Positions 1-8,447 of a stretch of DNA of 43,749 nucleotides are shown one piece after another. Made by a program: the position numbers and the translations under genes. The stretch comes from an uncultured bacterium (lineage in GTDB: Bacteria; Patescibacteriota; Gracilibacteria; Absconditabacterales; Absconditicoccaceae). Numbering within the stretch: position 1 is the stretch's first letter; each line of letters begins with the position of its first letter. The notes under the pieces were generated by a model that had not been told where the DNA came from, ran no database searches, and saw only the letters and a program-made list of their open reading frames with translations. The stretch covers positions 1 through 43,749 of the forward strand of contig CAMVNG010000008.1 in NCBI GenBank assembly GCA_947168815.1, given 5' to 3'.

Positions 1-244
1 TATCAGATGTCTTACTTCATCAGCTCCATTTCTTTTGCTGAATTTGTTTGATATGTACTCCGTAATCATCTTCTGTAGTTTCGTATGTTATTTCATCTCC
101 AACATTTAATGCATCTTGTTTTTCTTTGATAATTGACCCTTCCGTTCAGTCATCCAATTTAATTTTGATATTCCATCTCGTTCAGAATTTAGACTCGAAA
201 GAGTAACTCTTTCAGATTTCTGTAATTTTTGCTGTCTTTGCCAT
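1..244 (-). CDS. Small hypothetical protein, C-terminus cut by window edge
   Basis: The ATG at 244 opens a frame that runs off the left edge, with about 81 residues visible. It begins MAKTAKITEIGKSY and is rich in alternating charged and beta-prone residues (KIKLDDGTEG, LNVGDEITYE), which suggests a small OB-like barrel such as a single-strand DNA-binding accessory. That is only a fold impression. It follows the 151-residue gene by 4 bases, so it belongs to the replication-side operon. If the two window ends were joined it would run in frame into the exonuclease at the right edge, but I do not treat that as a real fusion. Confidence 0.6.
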
Positions 245-248
245 TTTC

Positions 249-704
249 TTATTCGATAATTAAATTAAATCTATCAACTACTTCTTGGAAATAAGCTGGG
301 TTTAATCTTTCCTCAATTTCCACTGCATGACACCATCTCACTTTTGCATTTTCAGCATCAAAGTTTTTCATGATTCAGATTACTATTGTTCTTCCATCTG
401 CTCGCTCGTTTACTTTCATTAGTTCGTATTTTCCATAATCTCCAGCAGTTTCTATTTTATATTCTTTCAGATGCTGATTGATTTCCTGTTCCTTCTGCCA
501 TCTATAGCTTTCAGCTTTTTGCTGTCTTTTCTTAGCTAGTAGGCTTTCAGGTTTTTCAAATGAGATTCCTTGAGCTCTCATTCTTCCATAGAGGAAATAA
601 ATCTGACTTTCTGTGTATTCTCATCTATCTCCAATATCGAAGAATTTACATACCGACGATATTTGCTCTTCGGTTAGTGGCTTGAGTTTCACTGGCATTT
701 CCAT
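249..704 (-). CDS. Hypothetical protein in replication operon (151 aa)
   Basis: The frame starts MEMPVKLKPLTEEQ. A second ATG lies two codons on, so the exact start is uncertain. The protein has a helical N-terminus, a basic coiled middle (LAKKRQQKAES) and a C-terminal part with alternating strands and helices ending NLIIE. Its start overlaps the end of the replisome organizer by 59 nt, so the two are probably translationally coupled. That position is often held by helicase-loading or recombination accessory proteins, but no diagnostic motif is visible and I give no function. Confidence 0.7.
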
Positions 705-1449
705 TTGTAGTTTGTTTAGGAGTTAAAATTTCTCTTGCTTGTTCCATTCTTCTTTGTCTTTCCCTTTCCTTCATCTGCTCAAAGCTGTACGATGATCATC
801 TCGTTTCAACTTCATCCTCTCGCCTTTCACCGTTCAGATAAGTTGTTGGTAGTGGGATGTATCATCTTTTCCAGCTGTCAGATTGTTTAAGTCTCTCGAT
901 TCATTCTATTGCTGATTTTCTTTTTTCTGCATTCATCTTGTTAAATTTTTGCATTGCTTTCTTTTTGTCTTTTTTCACAGGATACTTAGACCAAAACAAA
1001 TCAAATCAATACTCATCGTGCAACTTGTTGCACATATCTATTTCTGTATGTATTTCTTTTATCTTATTATCTTCTTCTTTATCTTTATCTTTTAATAATA
1101 TTACGTTAGTAATATTATCTTTATCTTCTTTGTTTTTTGCTTGTTTTTCGCTTGTTTCTTGCTTGTTGTCTGCTTGTTCTTTGTTTGTTGTTTCGTTGTT
1201 GTTTCGTTGTTTTTTTGGTCTTCATCATCAACGAGATTTTACTCATCAAATAGCTCCTGCTCTGGACTTTTTCTTTTGATTGTCCATCCTTACTCTAAGA
1301 GATTCAAATAACACCATTTCAGTATCATTTAAATTTGATGGTTCGATGTCTTCAAACATGTATTCGATGAATGCAATTAATAAATTTTGAGAATTAAATG
1401 TTTTGAAGAATTTATACTGGTCATCGTACAGTGTTATTTTTTTTCTCAT
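646..1449 (-). CDS. Replisome organizer / DnaD-like replication initiation protein
   Basis: Probable origin-binding or helicase-recruiting protein of 267 residues. The N-terminal ~70 residues are compact (MRKKITLYDDQYKFF, EYMFEDIEP). A run GGVKSRGGGRPKK follows, in which five glycines are UGA. Next comes a long low-complexity Asn/Lys/Glu linker, then a C-terminal block with DLFWSKYPVKKDKKKAMQKF and IPLPTTYLNGERREDE. That block is typical of phage replisome organizers and DnaD-like initiators, which commonly end with 'IPxPxTYLNxxRWxDE'. The A-rich linker could also hold origin repeats, since origins often lie inside such genes, but I could not define any. The start ATG at 1449 gives the full conserved N-terminus. 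Confidence 0.8.
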
Positions 1450-1453
1450 TTGT

Positions 1454-1630
1454 TTACTTGCTGATTAATGTAAATTGCTTGAGTGGGTTACCAATAGCAG
1501 TCAATCATCTTCCGATGAGATATTTTGCTAAATAGTAGCGTCCACCCTCCTTTACTACTTCTACTGGTTTTTCTTTCCCCTTTTGGAATCAGTAGTAGTT
1601 TCTTCAGTTTCACTTTGACATAAGTTTCAT
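1454..1630 (-). CDS. Small basic hypothetical protein (58 aa)
   Basis: Short frame beginning MKLMSKGNGRNYYGFQKGK and ending FTLISK. It is first in the replication operon and ends 4 nt before the replisome organizer start. It lies just downstream (in transcription order) of a bidirectional hairpin at 1652-1681 and of the structured leader region, so it would be the first product of the early operon. It is glycine- and aromatic-rich with no recognizable domain. Confidence 0.6.
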
Positions 1631-1651
1631 ACCGAATCGAATAATAGAAAT

Positions 1652-1681
1652 AAAAGGCTAGTCTCTTTCGATTAGCCTTTT
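1652..1681. terminator. Bidirectional intrinsic terminator-like hairpin
   Basis: AAAAGGCTA (1652-1660) pairs with TAGCCTTTT (1673-1681) around a 12-nt loop, so both strands end in four T. On the minus strand it sits between the structured leader and the first gene of the replication operon, where it would attenuate early transcription. Confidence 0.65.
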
Positions 1682-1700
1682 CCTATTCTAGAATTCAGAG

Positions 1701-1803
1701 AAGCACCAATCTATAAGAGTACTGTAGTCGGGCGGTTTTGCTATTTTTCCTTTCTACAGCACTGTTATAGATCAATGCCGTAAGCAAAACCTTCTGGTGC
1801 TTT
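1701..1803. ncRNA. Structured RNA: pseudoknot enclosed by a terminal helix
   Basis: Three helices are visible. An outer 8-bp helix pairs 1701-1708 with 1795-1802. A 19-position helix with two mismatches pairs 1709-1727 with 1754-1772. A perfect 9-bp helix pairs GGTTTTGCT (1734-1742), inside the loop of the second helix, with AGCAAAACC (1783-1791), downstream of that helix. This makes an H-type pseudoknot closed by the outer helix. On the plus strand the outer helix is followed by TTTTT, like a terminator. On the minus strand the element sits in the leader of the replication operon. Transcribed strand and function are unknown. Confidence 0.6.
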
Positions 1804-1849
1804 TTAATAATTTTGGTAGAACCTTATTATTGTGTGTGATAGAAGGTTT

Positions 1850-1880
1850 AAAAAAAGCCCCAGACATTAAGTCTGAAGCT
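1850..1880 (-). terminator. Intrinsic terminator of the early leader RNA
   Basis: On the minus strand AGCTTCAGAC pairs with GTCTGGGGCT (10 bp, two G-U pairs) around a TTAAT loop, immediately followed by a T-run. Geometry is that of a strong Rho-independent terminator. Confidence 0.7.
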
Positions 1881-1993
1881 CTATTCTTTATTAGTTCGTA
1901 CTGAAATACCGGTTAACAAGTGGTACATTGTGCAAACTAATTTTGAACATAATTTTTCATCTCGGATGAGACGTTCACTTCACACTTAATGTT
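1850..1993 (-). ncRNA. Putative self-contained small RNA of the early leader
   Basis: A promoter (2000-2027) would start transcription near 1993, and a strong terminator at 1856-1880 followed by six to seven T would end it, giving a transcript of about 140 nt with no credible ORF. Visible pairings are a short hairpin around 1957-1971 (TCTCAT with GAGATGA) and TTAGTT/AACTAA closing the middle part. It may be an independent small RNA, or an attenuated leader of the replication operon whose read-through depends on antitermination. Confidence 0.5.
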
Positions 1994-1999
1994 GGTATC

Positions 2000-2027
2000 A
2001 TTATAATCAAAAAAAACTAATTTGCAA
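2000..2027 (-). promoter_or_regulatory. Sigma-70-like promoter, TTGCAA-16-TATAAT
   Basis: On the minus strand TTGCAA (2027-2022) is followed after 16 bp by a perfect TATAAT (2005-2000). It points toward the early leader RNA and the replication operon. The core is distinct from the ATAACA-type promoters of the structural genes, which fits early, host-sigma-dependent use. Confidence 0.6.
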
Positions 2028-2133
2028 GTTTTTTTATACATTTTGAATTTTTATGTATGCAAAAGGGGGAGTGATACTAATTACCACCTAATAAAAAAAT
2101 TATTAAAAAAAGTCTGATATTTTTTCTACCCCC

Positions 2134-2328
2134 CTATTTTTCATTATTTTTAGAAAGTTTGGCTTTTTCTCTGTGTTTTCTTCAATATTCTAATAATTTT
2201 TCCCTATTCTTCCTATAATATTCCTTACAATATTTTAATCTTTCCTTACGATTTTCTTTGTGATATTTTTTACTTCTTTCTATCATTTTTTCTCTATTTT
2301 TTTTGTAGTATTCTTTGTAAGTCCGCAT
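2134..2328 (-). CDS. Short Lys/Tyr-rich protein resembling HNH-nuclease N-termini (64 aa)
   Basis: MRTYKEYYKKNREKM is followed by repeated 'Y(x)KxNREK' units at roughly 13-residue spacing and a charged C-terminus. Such YxxxNREK helices are common at the N-terminus of phage HNH endonucleases and as stand-alone short proteins. No H-N-H residues follow here, so it is either a stand-alone DNA-binding helix or a remnant. It lies downstream of the integrase. Beyond its stop, 2060-2133 can form a long G-run/C-run stem (CCCCCC near 2129-2134 with GGGGG near 2066-2070). Confidence 0.6.
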
Positions 2329-2387
2329 CGTTTTTTTTATTTATAAAGTTGCTTATTTTATAATTAAAAATAGTTAAATTACAAGTT

Positions 2388-3281
2388 TTAATAACGTTTA
2401 ATAAGCCTTTGAGTCTTTTCTAGATCCTTATTCAAAACGCTTAGATATGTCATCGTTGTGTTTATGTTACTATGTCATAATAAAGTCTGAATATGTACTA
2501 GATCAGCTTTTTTTCTTAATAAGCATGTAGCGAACGTATGACGTAGCATATGAGGAAAAACTTTCACTCATACATGCTCTCATCATTCTCTGATAAATTT
2601 TTCTATCGAAACTCTGCTCAGTGGTTTTCCTTCACAATTTGAAGAATGTGACACAAATAAATATTCAGAATCAATTTTTTTTCTCATAAATAGATATAGA
2701 TCAATCATCTGTAAATCTTCAGGGTAGAGAAACACTACACGCCTTTTTCATCATTTTCAGATAATCTGTAATTCTCTTTTTATATCCTTTACTTTAAGAG
2801 AAGCTAATTCTGAAACTCTAAGTCAAGTATATAGTAATAACTGCACAATACATAAATTTCTCGTTTTGATTAATTCTTCTTTCTGATTCTTGCATTTAAT
2901 TTTTCTAAAATATTTCATTAATTTTTCGCATTCTTCATCCGTTAGACTATCAATCTTCTTTTTTACTTCTCTTGCATATAAAATTTTTCTGTAATCTTCT
3001 ACTTTATATCACATAATCAAACAAAATCTGAGAAAATTTTTAAGACATGCTAGATAGTTATTACAAGTTCTAGTATCTTTTTTCTTATTCCTTTGGCTTT
3101 GGATGAAAAGATTTACATCCATTAATTTTATTTTTTCACACTGCTCTACTCACCTATTTCATAAAGAAACTGCTTTCAAATAATTATCAAATAAAACTAC
3201 TGTTCTCTTATAATTTGCGACTGTGTTTTTAGCAAATCATCTATTTTCACCAAGCCGATTTACAAAATTATCTATAATCAT
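2388..3281 (-). CDS. int: Tyrosine recombinase / phage integrase
   Basis: Full-length (297 aa) XerC/D-type site-specific recombinase. The N-terminal ~110 residues are the helical core-binding domain. The catalytic domain shows R155 in YTGLR, the beta-hairpin Lys in GKGGK (about 176-179), H244-x-x-R247 in HMLRHTF, H270 in LLGHSNINTT and the nucleophile Y279 in TMTYL. All five classic residues are present, so the enzyme should be active and would integrate and excise the phage genome. Several motif glycines (TGLR, GKGGK, LLGHS) are UGA. It is preceded by a possible promoter and lies next to a non-coding region that could contain attP, which I could not delimit. Confidence 0.95.
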
Positions 3282-3349
3282 TTATAAATAGTATAAAAAG
3301 GTAAAACAGCTAGCTCTACCCTACCCTTTTTATCTATCACACTAATAAT

Positions 3350-3382
3350 GTTATAATGATTTGATTTTCTGTTTCAATACTT
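3350..3382 (-). promoter_or_regulatory. Possible promoter of the integrase
   Basis: On the minus strand TTGAAA is followed after 16 bp by TATAAC, about 70 nt upstream of the integrase ATG at 3281. An AGCTAGCT-containing imperfect hairpin flanked by AAAAAGG and CCTTTTT (3295-3331) lies between promoter and start and could terminate or regulate. Confidence 0.4.
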
Positions 3383-3424
3383 TTTATATTTTTTCTATTT
3401 TGTCAATATATACAAGCAAAGAAA

Positions 3425-3446
3425 AAAGAGAGCCGTCGCCCTCTTT
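3425..3446 (-). terminator. Intrinsic terminator after the peptidase gene
   Basis: On the minus strand AAAGAG and CTCTTT close a GC-rich 10-nt loop and run straight into TTTTTT, 25 nt past the peptidase stop. Confidence 0.65.
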
Positions 3447-3470
3447 AGTACGAAGTATCTTATTTCATAT

Positions 3471-4334
3471 TTATGAGCTCAGTAAAATCAACTGTTCATC
3501 AATATCTTTTATCTTATCTCTTAATTTATCAGCCATTGCGTGTAGTTCATTTCTGAAATTTTTATCTTTTGTAGCGTGTCGCATAGATCATAATTTCTCG
3601 ATAGTAATTAGAGCGTCTGCTTTGAATAAATTTAATTCCTTTATTCTTTCATAATTATCTTCCTTCACTAGAGTATAAACATAAAAGAATTTTCAGAAAT
3701 TAGTCAATTCTGATAGCTTATGCTTCAGTCAGTAGTAAGGCACACTTCCACTATCTTTTACACTCCTTTGTCATTCCTTATTCACTACACATACACTATG
3801 TCAGCTTGTTTTATATCAGAAATCTGTTCAGTCTATCATTCAGTCCTTTTTATCTTCGTTGTATTTTGAATTTAAGCCAAGATTTCAGTCTATTGTGTAT
3901 AAATTATTTATCACATCTTCTATAATCTCGTTATCGTATTTTGAGATACAGTAGGAAGCTAGTTTTCAGTATTTTTTCACTAGCTTTTCGTTATTGTTCC
4001 ACCACCTTCTTGTATGATTTACCATATCTGATACATAGGCTCATTCTCATCTGTGTCTAATATGGGTAAATTTAGGATTCTCATAACTTGTATCATCTAC
4101 ATCTTTTATCTCATCATAAGAAAATTGATAGTTAGTTAAATCTGATGCCATTCCTACTGCAGCAAATACAGTACATGAAACATAACTCCGAGTATTCAGA
4201 TATTGATTATATGTATATCTGATTTCATCTTTTTTGTAAAGTTTAGGCAATAAGTCTGAATCTCATTTACACAGCATAAAGTCTGTATCTTGTTTTCAGT
4301 CTCCTAAACATCATAAAACATTTTCTTCTTCCAT
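3471..4334 (-). CDS. Papain-like cysteine peptidase-fold protein
   Basis: A 287-residue protein with the sequence hallmarks of a cysteine peptidase fold. A Cys stands at the start of a helix (SYVSCTVFAAVGMASDL, about residue 54), and further on is a His in a small-hydrophobic strand (GYKTSGHSVCVV, about 190). The Cys-helix/His-strand layout matches C1- and C39-like peptidases, some of which occur in phage particles or lysis cassettes. An Asn/Asp third residue cannot be assigned by eye. The C-terminal ~70 residues are an alpha-helical, charged tail (KLRDKIKDIDEQL). It sits between the phosphoesterase and the integrase. Confidence 0.6.
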
Positions 4335-4358
4335 TTTTTAATAATAAGGAATAAAAAT

Positions 4359-5297
4359 TTATAGTTTGATAAATTCCATATTGATTTTACTTTGACCCTT
4401 TTCGTTTTTATCTATCTCGATTACCCATCATCAGATAGTATTTCATAGATTGAATCTCTTAGCCAATAAATTCTCTTTTAGGAACGCTCATGGCATAAAT
4501 CCGTGTATTCACCTATGAAAATCGTACAAAGCGGTGTGATAGTGACCTAAGGCGAATATATCTGGCTGGTTCTCCACTGGCATACTATCTAAGTATTTTT
4601 TCATCTTATAATCCTTAGCGTATGAAAGTGATCATCATCAGTGGTGCAAATTTATATCAATTCCATTCAGCTTTAATCTTGCATCATAGAAGCCTAAGTT
4701 AATCAAATCCTGTCTTACAGTCTCTATCGCCTTACAGATATTTACTCCGTTTCATTTCAAATAAGCCTCGTCATGATTTCAGCCTATAAAGTAAGTAGGT
4801 ATTCAGACATCAGGATAATTTTCTTTTAAATCTGATAACTGCTCTGTAAATCATACTCTATCTTGTTCAAATTGCTGTCATTTATATACACTCGAACCAT
4901 CAACAATATCTCCACAATGTACAAACGCCTCTACTCATTTGTCCTTTGCCCTGTCGTAAAACTCCCCTAATTCATCTCTCGCACATTGTTTAGCACCGAA
5001 ATGAGTATCTGATAGTAAAGCAAATTTCAGGTGTCATGGTTCAGATAATACTTCATTTACTTCTTTTTTTGTATTGGTCGCTATATAGTTTAACATCTCC
5101 TGAATATCTTTTGGAGAGTAATGTTCCAATAAGACCAGTTTTTTCTTTTCGTCTTTTCATAATGTATCTGCTATATCTTTTCTGTACTTCGCTACAGTTT
5201 GTCTGTGTAGCCCCAGCTCTTTTGAGATTTCACTATCTCTAGTTTCAGCAGGATAAGATTTGATTTTTCTTATCGTCTCTTCATTTAGTTTTCACAT
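4359..5297 (-). CDS. Calcineurin-like metallophosphoesterase with N-terminal HTH
   Basis: The N-terminal ~50 residues form an HTH (ISKELGLHRQTVAKY). From about residue 105 the metallophosphatase motifs follow in order: SDTHFGA (motif I, D-x-H), CGDIVDGS (motif II), FIGGNHDEAY (motif III), LHHGGGSLSY and LGHYHTAL (C-terminal metal-binding His). UGA encodes the first G of GGNHD and all three of HHGGG, which makes this gene one of the best proofs of the recoding. It would hydrolyse a phosphoester in nucleic acid, nucleotide or protein. The HTH suggests it acts on or near DNA. Length 312 aa. Confidence 0.88.
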
Positions 5298-5335
5298 ATT
5301 CGCAGTCTAGTAAAAGCTAAAAGAATCTTCCGTTT

Positions 5336-5614
5336 TTATTTTATACACCCCCTCTTATATCGAGCGTAAGGGTCTTCGATATCCAATCTTGTGAGGGTAT
5401 CTAATAACCATCTTTTCACATCATCTCTAAGTGCTTTTTCTGATAATCAAATAGTAGTAATCAACTGTTCAGCTATCATTTGATTAGCAAATAAAGTGTG
5501 TATCGCTCTATGTTGTGTGTCTCTAATAAGTTCGAGATTGCTCTCATCACTTGCCCCACCTCTTGATTTTGGTAAAAGATGATGAAGTGACATACTTTTT
5601 TCTATTTTTCCCAT
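5336..5614 (-). CDS. HNH endonuclease, small (92 aa)
   Basis: Compact HNH protein: SLHHLLPKSRGGASDESNLE gives the HH-P-SRGG-N core, followed by RDTQHRAIHTLF with the second histidine cluster. This pattern is common in phage HNH proteins encoded near replication or packaging genes, where they nick or cut DNA. No free-standing homing target is recognisable. It starts at ATG 5614 and ends 39 nt before the phosphoesterase start. Confidence 0.8.
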
Positions 5615-5633
5615 GCTCGCAGAAAAAAATAAA

Positions 5634-5696
5634 TTAAAGAACCGTCCACCGACTAATCACGATAAATATTACAACTAAACAAGCTCGCTTTCTCAT
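5634..5696 (-). CDS. Tiny hydrophobic peptide (20 aa), tentative
   Basis: The frame MRKRACLVVIFIVISRW fills a 100-nt gap between the membrane coiled-coil gene and the HNH gene. It has a basic start followed by a hydrophobic stretch containing a Cys, the plan of a minimal membrane peptide or lysis accessory. Shortness makes it unprovable from one sequence. Confidence 0.3.
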   Translation of the reverse strand: MRKRACLVVIFIVISRWTVL

Positions 5697-5720
5697 GCTT
5701 TATACCTTGTGATATAAAAC

Positions 5721-5945
5721 TTATTTCATATTAGACATAATCCAAGAAATATTAGTCTGAATCTCGGCAAGTTTAGTTTGAATATCGTAATATTGAGCTT
5801 TGATGTTGTCTATCTCAGCCGTTTTTTGCTCTAAGACATTAATCCTGAGATTTAGAGTTCATCGTGTAATACCTATTGACACCAAAAAAATACAAAAGCT
5901 AACTCGAACTGCAGGATTTGATAAATATTCCTTAATCTTTGTCAT
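5721..5945 (-). CDS. Membrane-anchored coiled-coil protein (74 aa)
   Basis: A short cytosolic start (MTKIKEYLSNPAVR) leads into one hydrophobic segment (VSFCIFLVSIGIT, about residues 14-27), then a heptad-like helix (LRINVLEQKTAEIDNIK...). It overlaps the end of the upstream holin-like gene by 14 nt, so the two are coupled. The plan fits an inner-membrane spanin or other lysis accessory, but that role is inferred only from topology and neighbours. Confidence 0.6.
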
Positions 5946-6174
5946 CGCTGTTTCTGTTATCGATTAAAGAATCTTTTTTAGCCTCTCCGACTTTCTGTCA
6001 GAAGTAGAACGAAATGATAGATGTTACAGCAAATTCAAACATCTTAATTATATTTTTAGCCATCTCGTTCTCGATTTGGTCTATGACTACTCGAAGAACT
6101 AAGAAACACAAAACAGTCATTACTTCTAAAAAGACTAATTTTGTGACACTCATATTTTCTCGAAATTCTTTCAT
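5932..6174 (-). CDS. Holin-like small membrane protein (80 aa)
   Basis: Two predicted membrane helices (FLEVMTVLCFLVLRVVI and FEFAVTSIISFYFG) joined by a short charged loop, then a charged C-terminal tail ending DDKD. The motif ISFYFGQKVGEAKK resembles the 'SFYFGS' end of several phage holin-like membrane proteins. A holin would form the lesion that releases the lysin. Candidate function only. The lysin itself is far away at 41.4-41.9 kb. Confidence 0.6.
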
Positions 6175-6179
6175 GCTCG

Positions 6180-6629
6180 CTATTTTTTATTGATATAAAT
6201 GATTGCATTTTTGCAGTGGTCTTTTTCTATTCTGTCCAACATTTTTACTACTCGTTTTCATGTCTTGCTTAATGTTCAATCAATTTGATTATGTCACAAT
6301 ACGCTACTTATAGTCTCTTGTACATTTCAGAATTTATATCCATTTCATGTAATCAGAATGTTATTAAATAAGTCCCTACATATAACATTTCAAATCTGAT
6401 CTATCCCAACTGCAACACTTCTAATTGTACTCGCTAAATATCCGATAGCTTTTTTTCAGGAACTATTGCTAGTCGGATTAAAAATACGGTCTAAAATCAT
6501 TCACAGAGTATAAATTATTCACACAGGTAACAATACAACGCTTAGAATGATTGCCACTCAAAGAAGAACTAGACTAATCAGAAGTTTCTTCCACTGATTC
6601 TGTTTCTTCTTCATTAGAATTTTGTTCAT
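6180..6629 (-). CDS. Membrane protein with soluble C-terminal domain (149 aa)
   Basis: After a basic start the protein has two closely spaced hydrophobic stretches (LLISLVLLGVAIIL and VVLLPVGIIYTLGMIL, residues ~15-48). A soluble region rich in Gly and Asn follows, ending in a basic helix (GKRVVKMLDRIEKDHCKN). The start at 6629 lies inside the preceding gene (overlap 56 nt), and a second in-frame ATG at 6614 is possible. No family recognised. It is grouped with the holin-like and coiled-coil membrane genes. Confidence 0.6.
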
Positions 6630-7014
6630 TTTCTACATTTTCAAATAAAGCGATAATTTCTGGTGGAAAAATTACCCCAGCTGCTTTCATTCTTGTATAC
6701 TCTTCTAAACTTAAATATTCAGGTACGTCATGAGTATCGATATTTTCTACTTGTAAATATCAATTAATAGTTCTACGATCTAATCAATTATAAAGCAAAT
6801 CAAGAGTTTTAATTTTATTCTGCATTTCTTCGCTTCTCATGAATACTTCAATTGGAATTTTAACAGTTACTAATGCTTCTGGGATTCTTAATTCTACAAT
6901 TTCTTGTTCTGATACATTCCTATATTCTATAGTACAATTTACATATTCACTCATTCTTTTGGGATTTCCCCATTCTTTTGTCCCATCTTGATGCGTTACT
7001 ATTAGTGCTTGCAT
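6574..7014 (-). CDS. Hypothetical late protein with acidic C-terminus (146 aa)
   Basis: The protein starts MQALIVTHQDGTKEWG, has an N-terminal beta-rich region (about 1-70) and a helical middle. It ends in a Glu/Ser-rich tail (NSNEEETESVEETSD). An ATAACA-type late promoter lies 29-56 nt upstream, so it is expressed with the structural genes. It may be a small virion or assembly protein, but no motif supports a specific role. Confidence 0.65.
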
Positions 7015-7042
7015 TTATTTAAATTATCATATAAACAATTAC

Positions 7043-7070
7043 AGTATAATCAAAAAATCAGAACTGTTAT
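7043..7070 (-). promoter_or_regulatory. Late-type promoter upstream of the 6574-7014 gene
   Basis: On the minus strand ATAACA (7070-7065), 16 bp, TATACT (7048-7043), with the shared upstream A-tract (AAAAAA) and GATT just before the -10. One of seven promoters of this type. Confidence 0.6.
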
Positions 7071-7086
7071 TTTTTTCATTAAAAAA

Positions 7087-7107
7087 ACATCCCCACTAGA
7101 GAGATGT
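7087..7107. terminator. Intrinsic terminator hairpin
   Basis: ACATC/GATGT stem with an 11-nt loop, flanked by runs of A on one side and T on the other, so it can work in either direction. It separates the 179-aa gene from the next late promoter. Confidence 0.6.
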
Positions 7108-7131
7108 CTTTTTTGCTTGCAACTTATCTGA

Positions 7132-7671
7132 TTAAGCCGTAGCAGTAGGAGTTGGAGGATAAATGCTAGTGTATGGCGAACTAACTATCCAGCTTGGAGT
7201 TGGATATGGAGCTAATCTATTGATTAACTGTGCCGTCTGAGCTGCATTATTTGCCTCTAACTTAGCTTCTGCAAGGTCTGTTCTAAGTTGTGTGATAGTA
7301 TCTGCACACATCATATCAAGAATCTTTTGTGTATTAGCAGTTCAAGAAGCTATAATAGCAGCAGTATTTTGCTGTCATTGGAGAATAGCTTTCTCTATAT
7401 TGCTGTTTACATTACAAAACCCTTGAGTAATCAATGTTGTTTGATTAGCCAGTCCTTGCTGTGCCATTAATTGCTGTTGCCACTGCGTATTGTTATTTAT
7501 CAATCATTCTATATTGTTTGTGTTGTTGTTATTGTTCTGTCCGTTCAATAACCATGCGGCTGCGTTGTTTCAGAGACCTCCAAATCAACCAAAGCCACCA
7601 CCCATAAACAAGAATAGAATCAAGATGATTAACAAAGTGCTGTTTCACAGTCAGAAGTTTTGAGTTTCCAT
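7132..7671 (-). CDS. Gly/Asn-rich membrane-associated phage protein (179 aa)
   Basis: A short start (METQNFGLGN) is followed by one hydrophobic helix (LLIILILFLFM, ~12-24). Then come GGGFGGFGGLG, an Asn-rich stretch (NNNNNT, INNN) and a long Gln/Ala helix (LRTDLAEAKLEANNAAQ) ending in Pro/Thr (PPTPTATA). The plan, hydrophobic N-terminus then GGFGG then long helix, recurs in hypothetical proteins of many tailed phages near tail genes. UGA supplies glycines in the GGFGG run. Role unknown; a tail-tip or membrane-contact function is conceivable. Confidence 0.65.
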
Positions 7672-7732
7672 GCTTTGTCATAACAAAGAAATAAAAAGCT
7701 GGTGTGTACTGGATTATGCTTGCCACCGTTTT

Positions 7733-7990
7733 TTATTTAATGTTATCAATAACATTGACGATCTCTTTTTGTTTTTCTGCTCATAACATACTGCTGTTTT
7801 GCTTAATCATGTTTGCAATTACAGGATTAGATTTAATAAGTTCTGGCACAAGCTGTTCTGCGAGCTGTTCAACTTGCTGAATATTATTGAAATCTACTCC
7901 TTCTAATTTGTGAGGTGGTACTCATGCATTGAGTAACTTATTTTTTAACACTTCTCCTTTCAGAGAGTTGAAGAAATCCCAAATACTCAT
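7733..7990 (-). CDS. Hypothetical helical protein (85 aa)
   Basis: Begins MSIWDFFNSLKGEV and ends IVNVIDNIK. Almost entirely helical with VEQLAEQLVPELI in the centre, lacking Cys. It sits between the Gly/Asn-rich gene and a 77-residue gene, all closely spaced, so co-transcribed with the fibre cluster. No function recognised. Confidence 0.6.
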
Positions 7991-8017
7991 CTTTCATTTT
8001 TAATTAAGAAATAAAAA

Positions 8018-8251
8018 TTATTCTTCATCATCTTCTTCAGCCATATATTCCGCATACAGATCTTTTACTGCGTCTTCGTAATCTTCTTTCAAATGAGCTT
8101 TTTTAGTATGGAATTCCGTAAAATGTTTCACTTTATGTGTGACAAATTCTATAATATCATGCATTTTATCTGGGTGCTGTTGTAATTGTGTTACAACTTT
8201 TCCAATGTTCAACTTGTCACCATCGAAAAAGTGCTCTGTTTTTCGTTCCAT
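8018..8251 (-). CDS. Hypothetical His/acidic-rich protein (77 aa)
   Basis: Starts MERKTEHFFDGDKL. An alternative ATG at 8281 is in frame, but the sequence before 8251 (AAATAAAAAAATC) looks like the usual leader here, so I prefer 8251. The protein has a helical body with many His (HPDKMHD, THKVKHF) and a strongly acidic end (EEDDEE). Function unknown. Confidence 0.6.
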   Translation of the reverse strand: MERKTEHFFDGDKLNIGKVVTQLQQHPDKMHDIIEFVTHKVKHFTEFHTKKAHLKEDYEDAVKDLYAEYMAEEDDEE

Positions 8252-8447
8252 GATTTTTTTATTTATATAAAACACCTTCAATTTATCATTAAGGTGATAC
8301 TAGCAAACAGCTAAATTACTTTTTTATTTTAACTAGATTAAAAGTCTGATTTCTCTTCTTCAATCGCTAAAGAACCCACTTAATTTTTGAAAGAGAAAAA
8401 TAAAAAAATCTGAACTCGTGATAAGTTCAGACTCTCTTTTTAGTTTA
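8252..8447 (-). terminator. Intergenic gap with terminator hairpin (8409-8431)
   Basis: TCTGAACT and AGTTCAGA form an 8-bp stem around a 7-nt loop, with T-rich sequence on the minus-strand 3' side. It lies just past the stop of the 550-aa fibre gene. Nothing else is evident in the gap. Confidence 0.6.

Noticed and set aside
857-1279. Plus-strand ORF of 140 codons and many other plus-strand ORFs
   Set aside because: They run antisense to good minus-strand genes, are rich in Ser/Phe/Leu/Ile as expected for antisense of Lys/Glu-rich genes, and show no domain motifs or start signals.
7529-7726. GTG-started ORF over the 7.1-7.7 kb gene
   Set aside because: Out of frame with the UGA=Gly frame that gives a coherent membrane/Gly-rich/coiled protein from ATG 7671.
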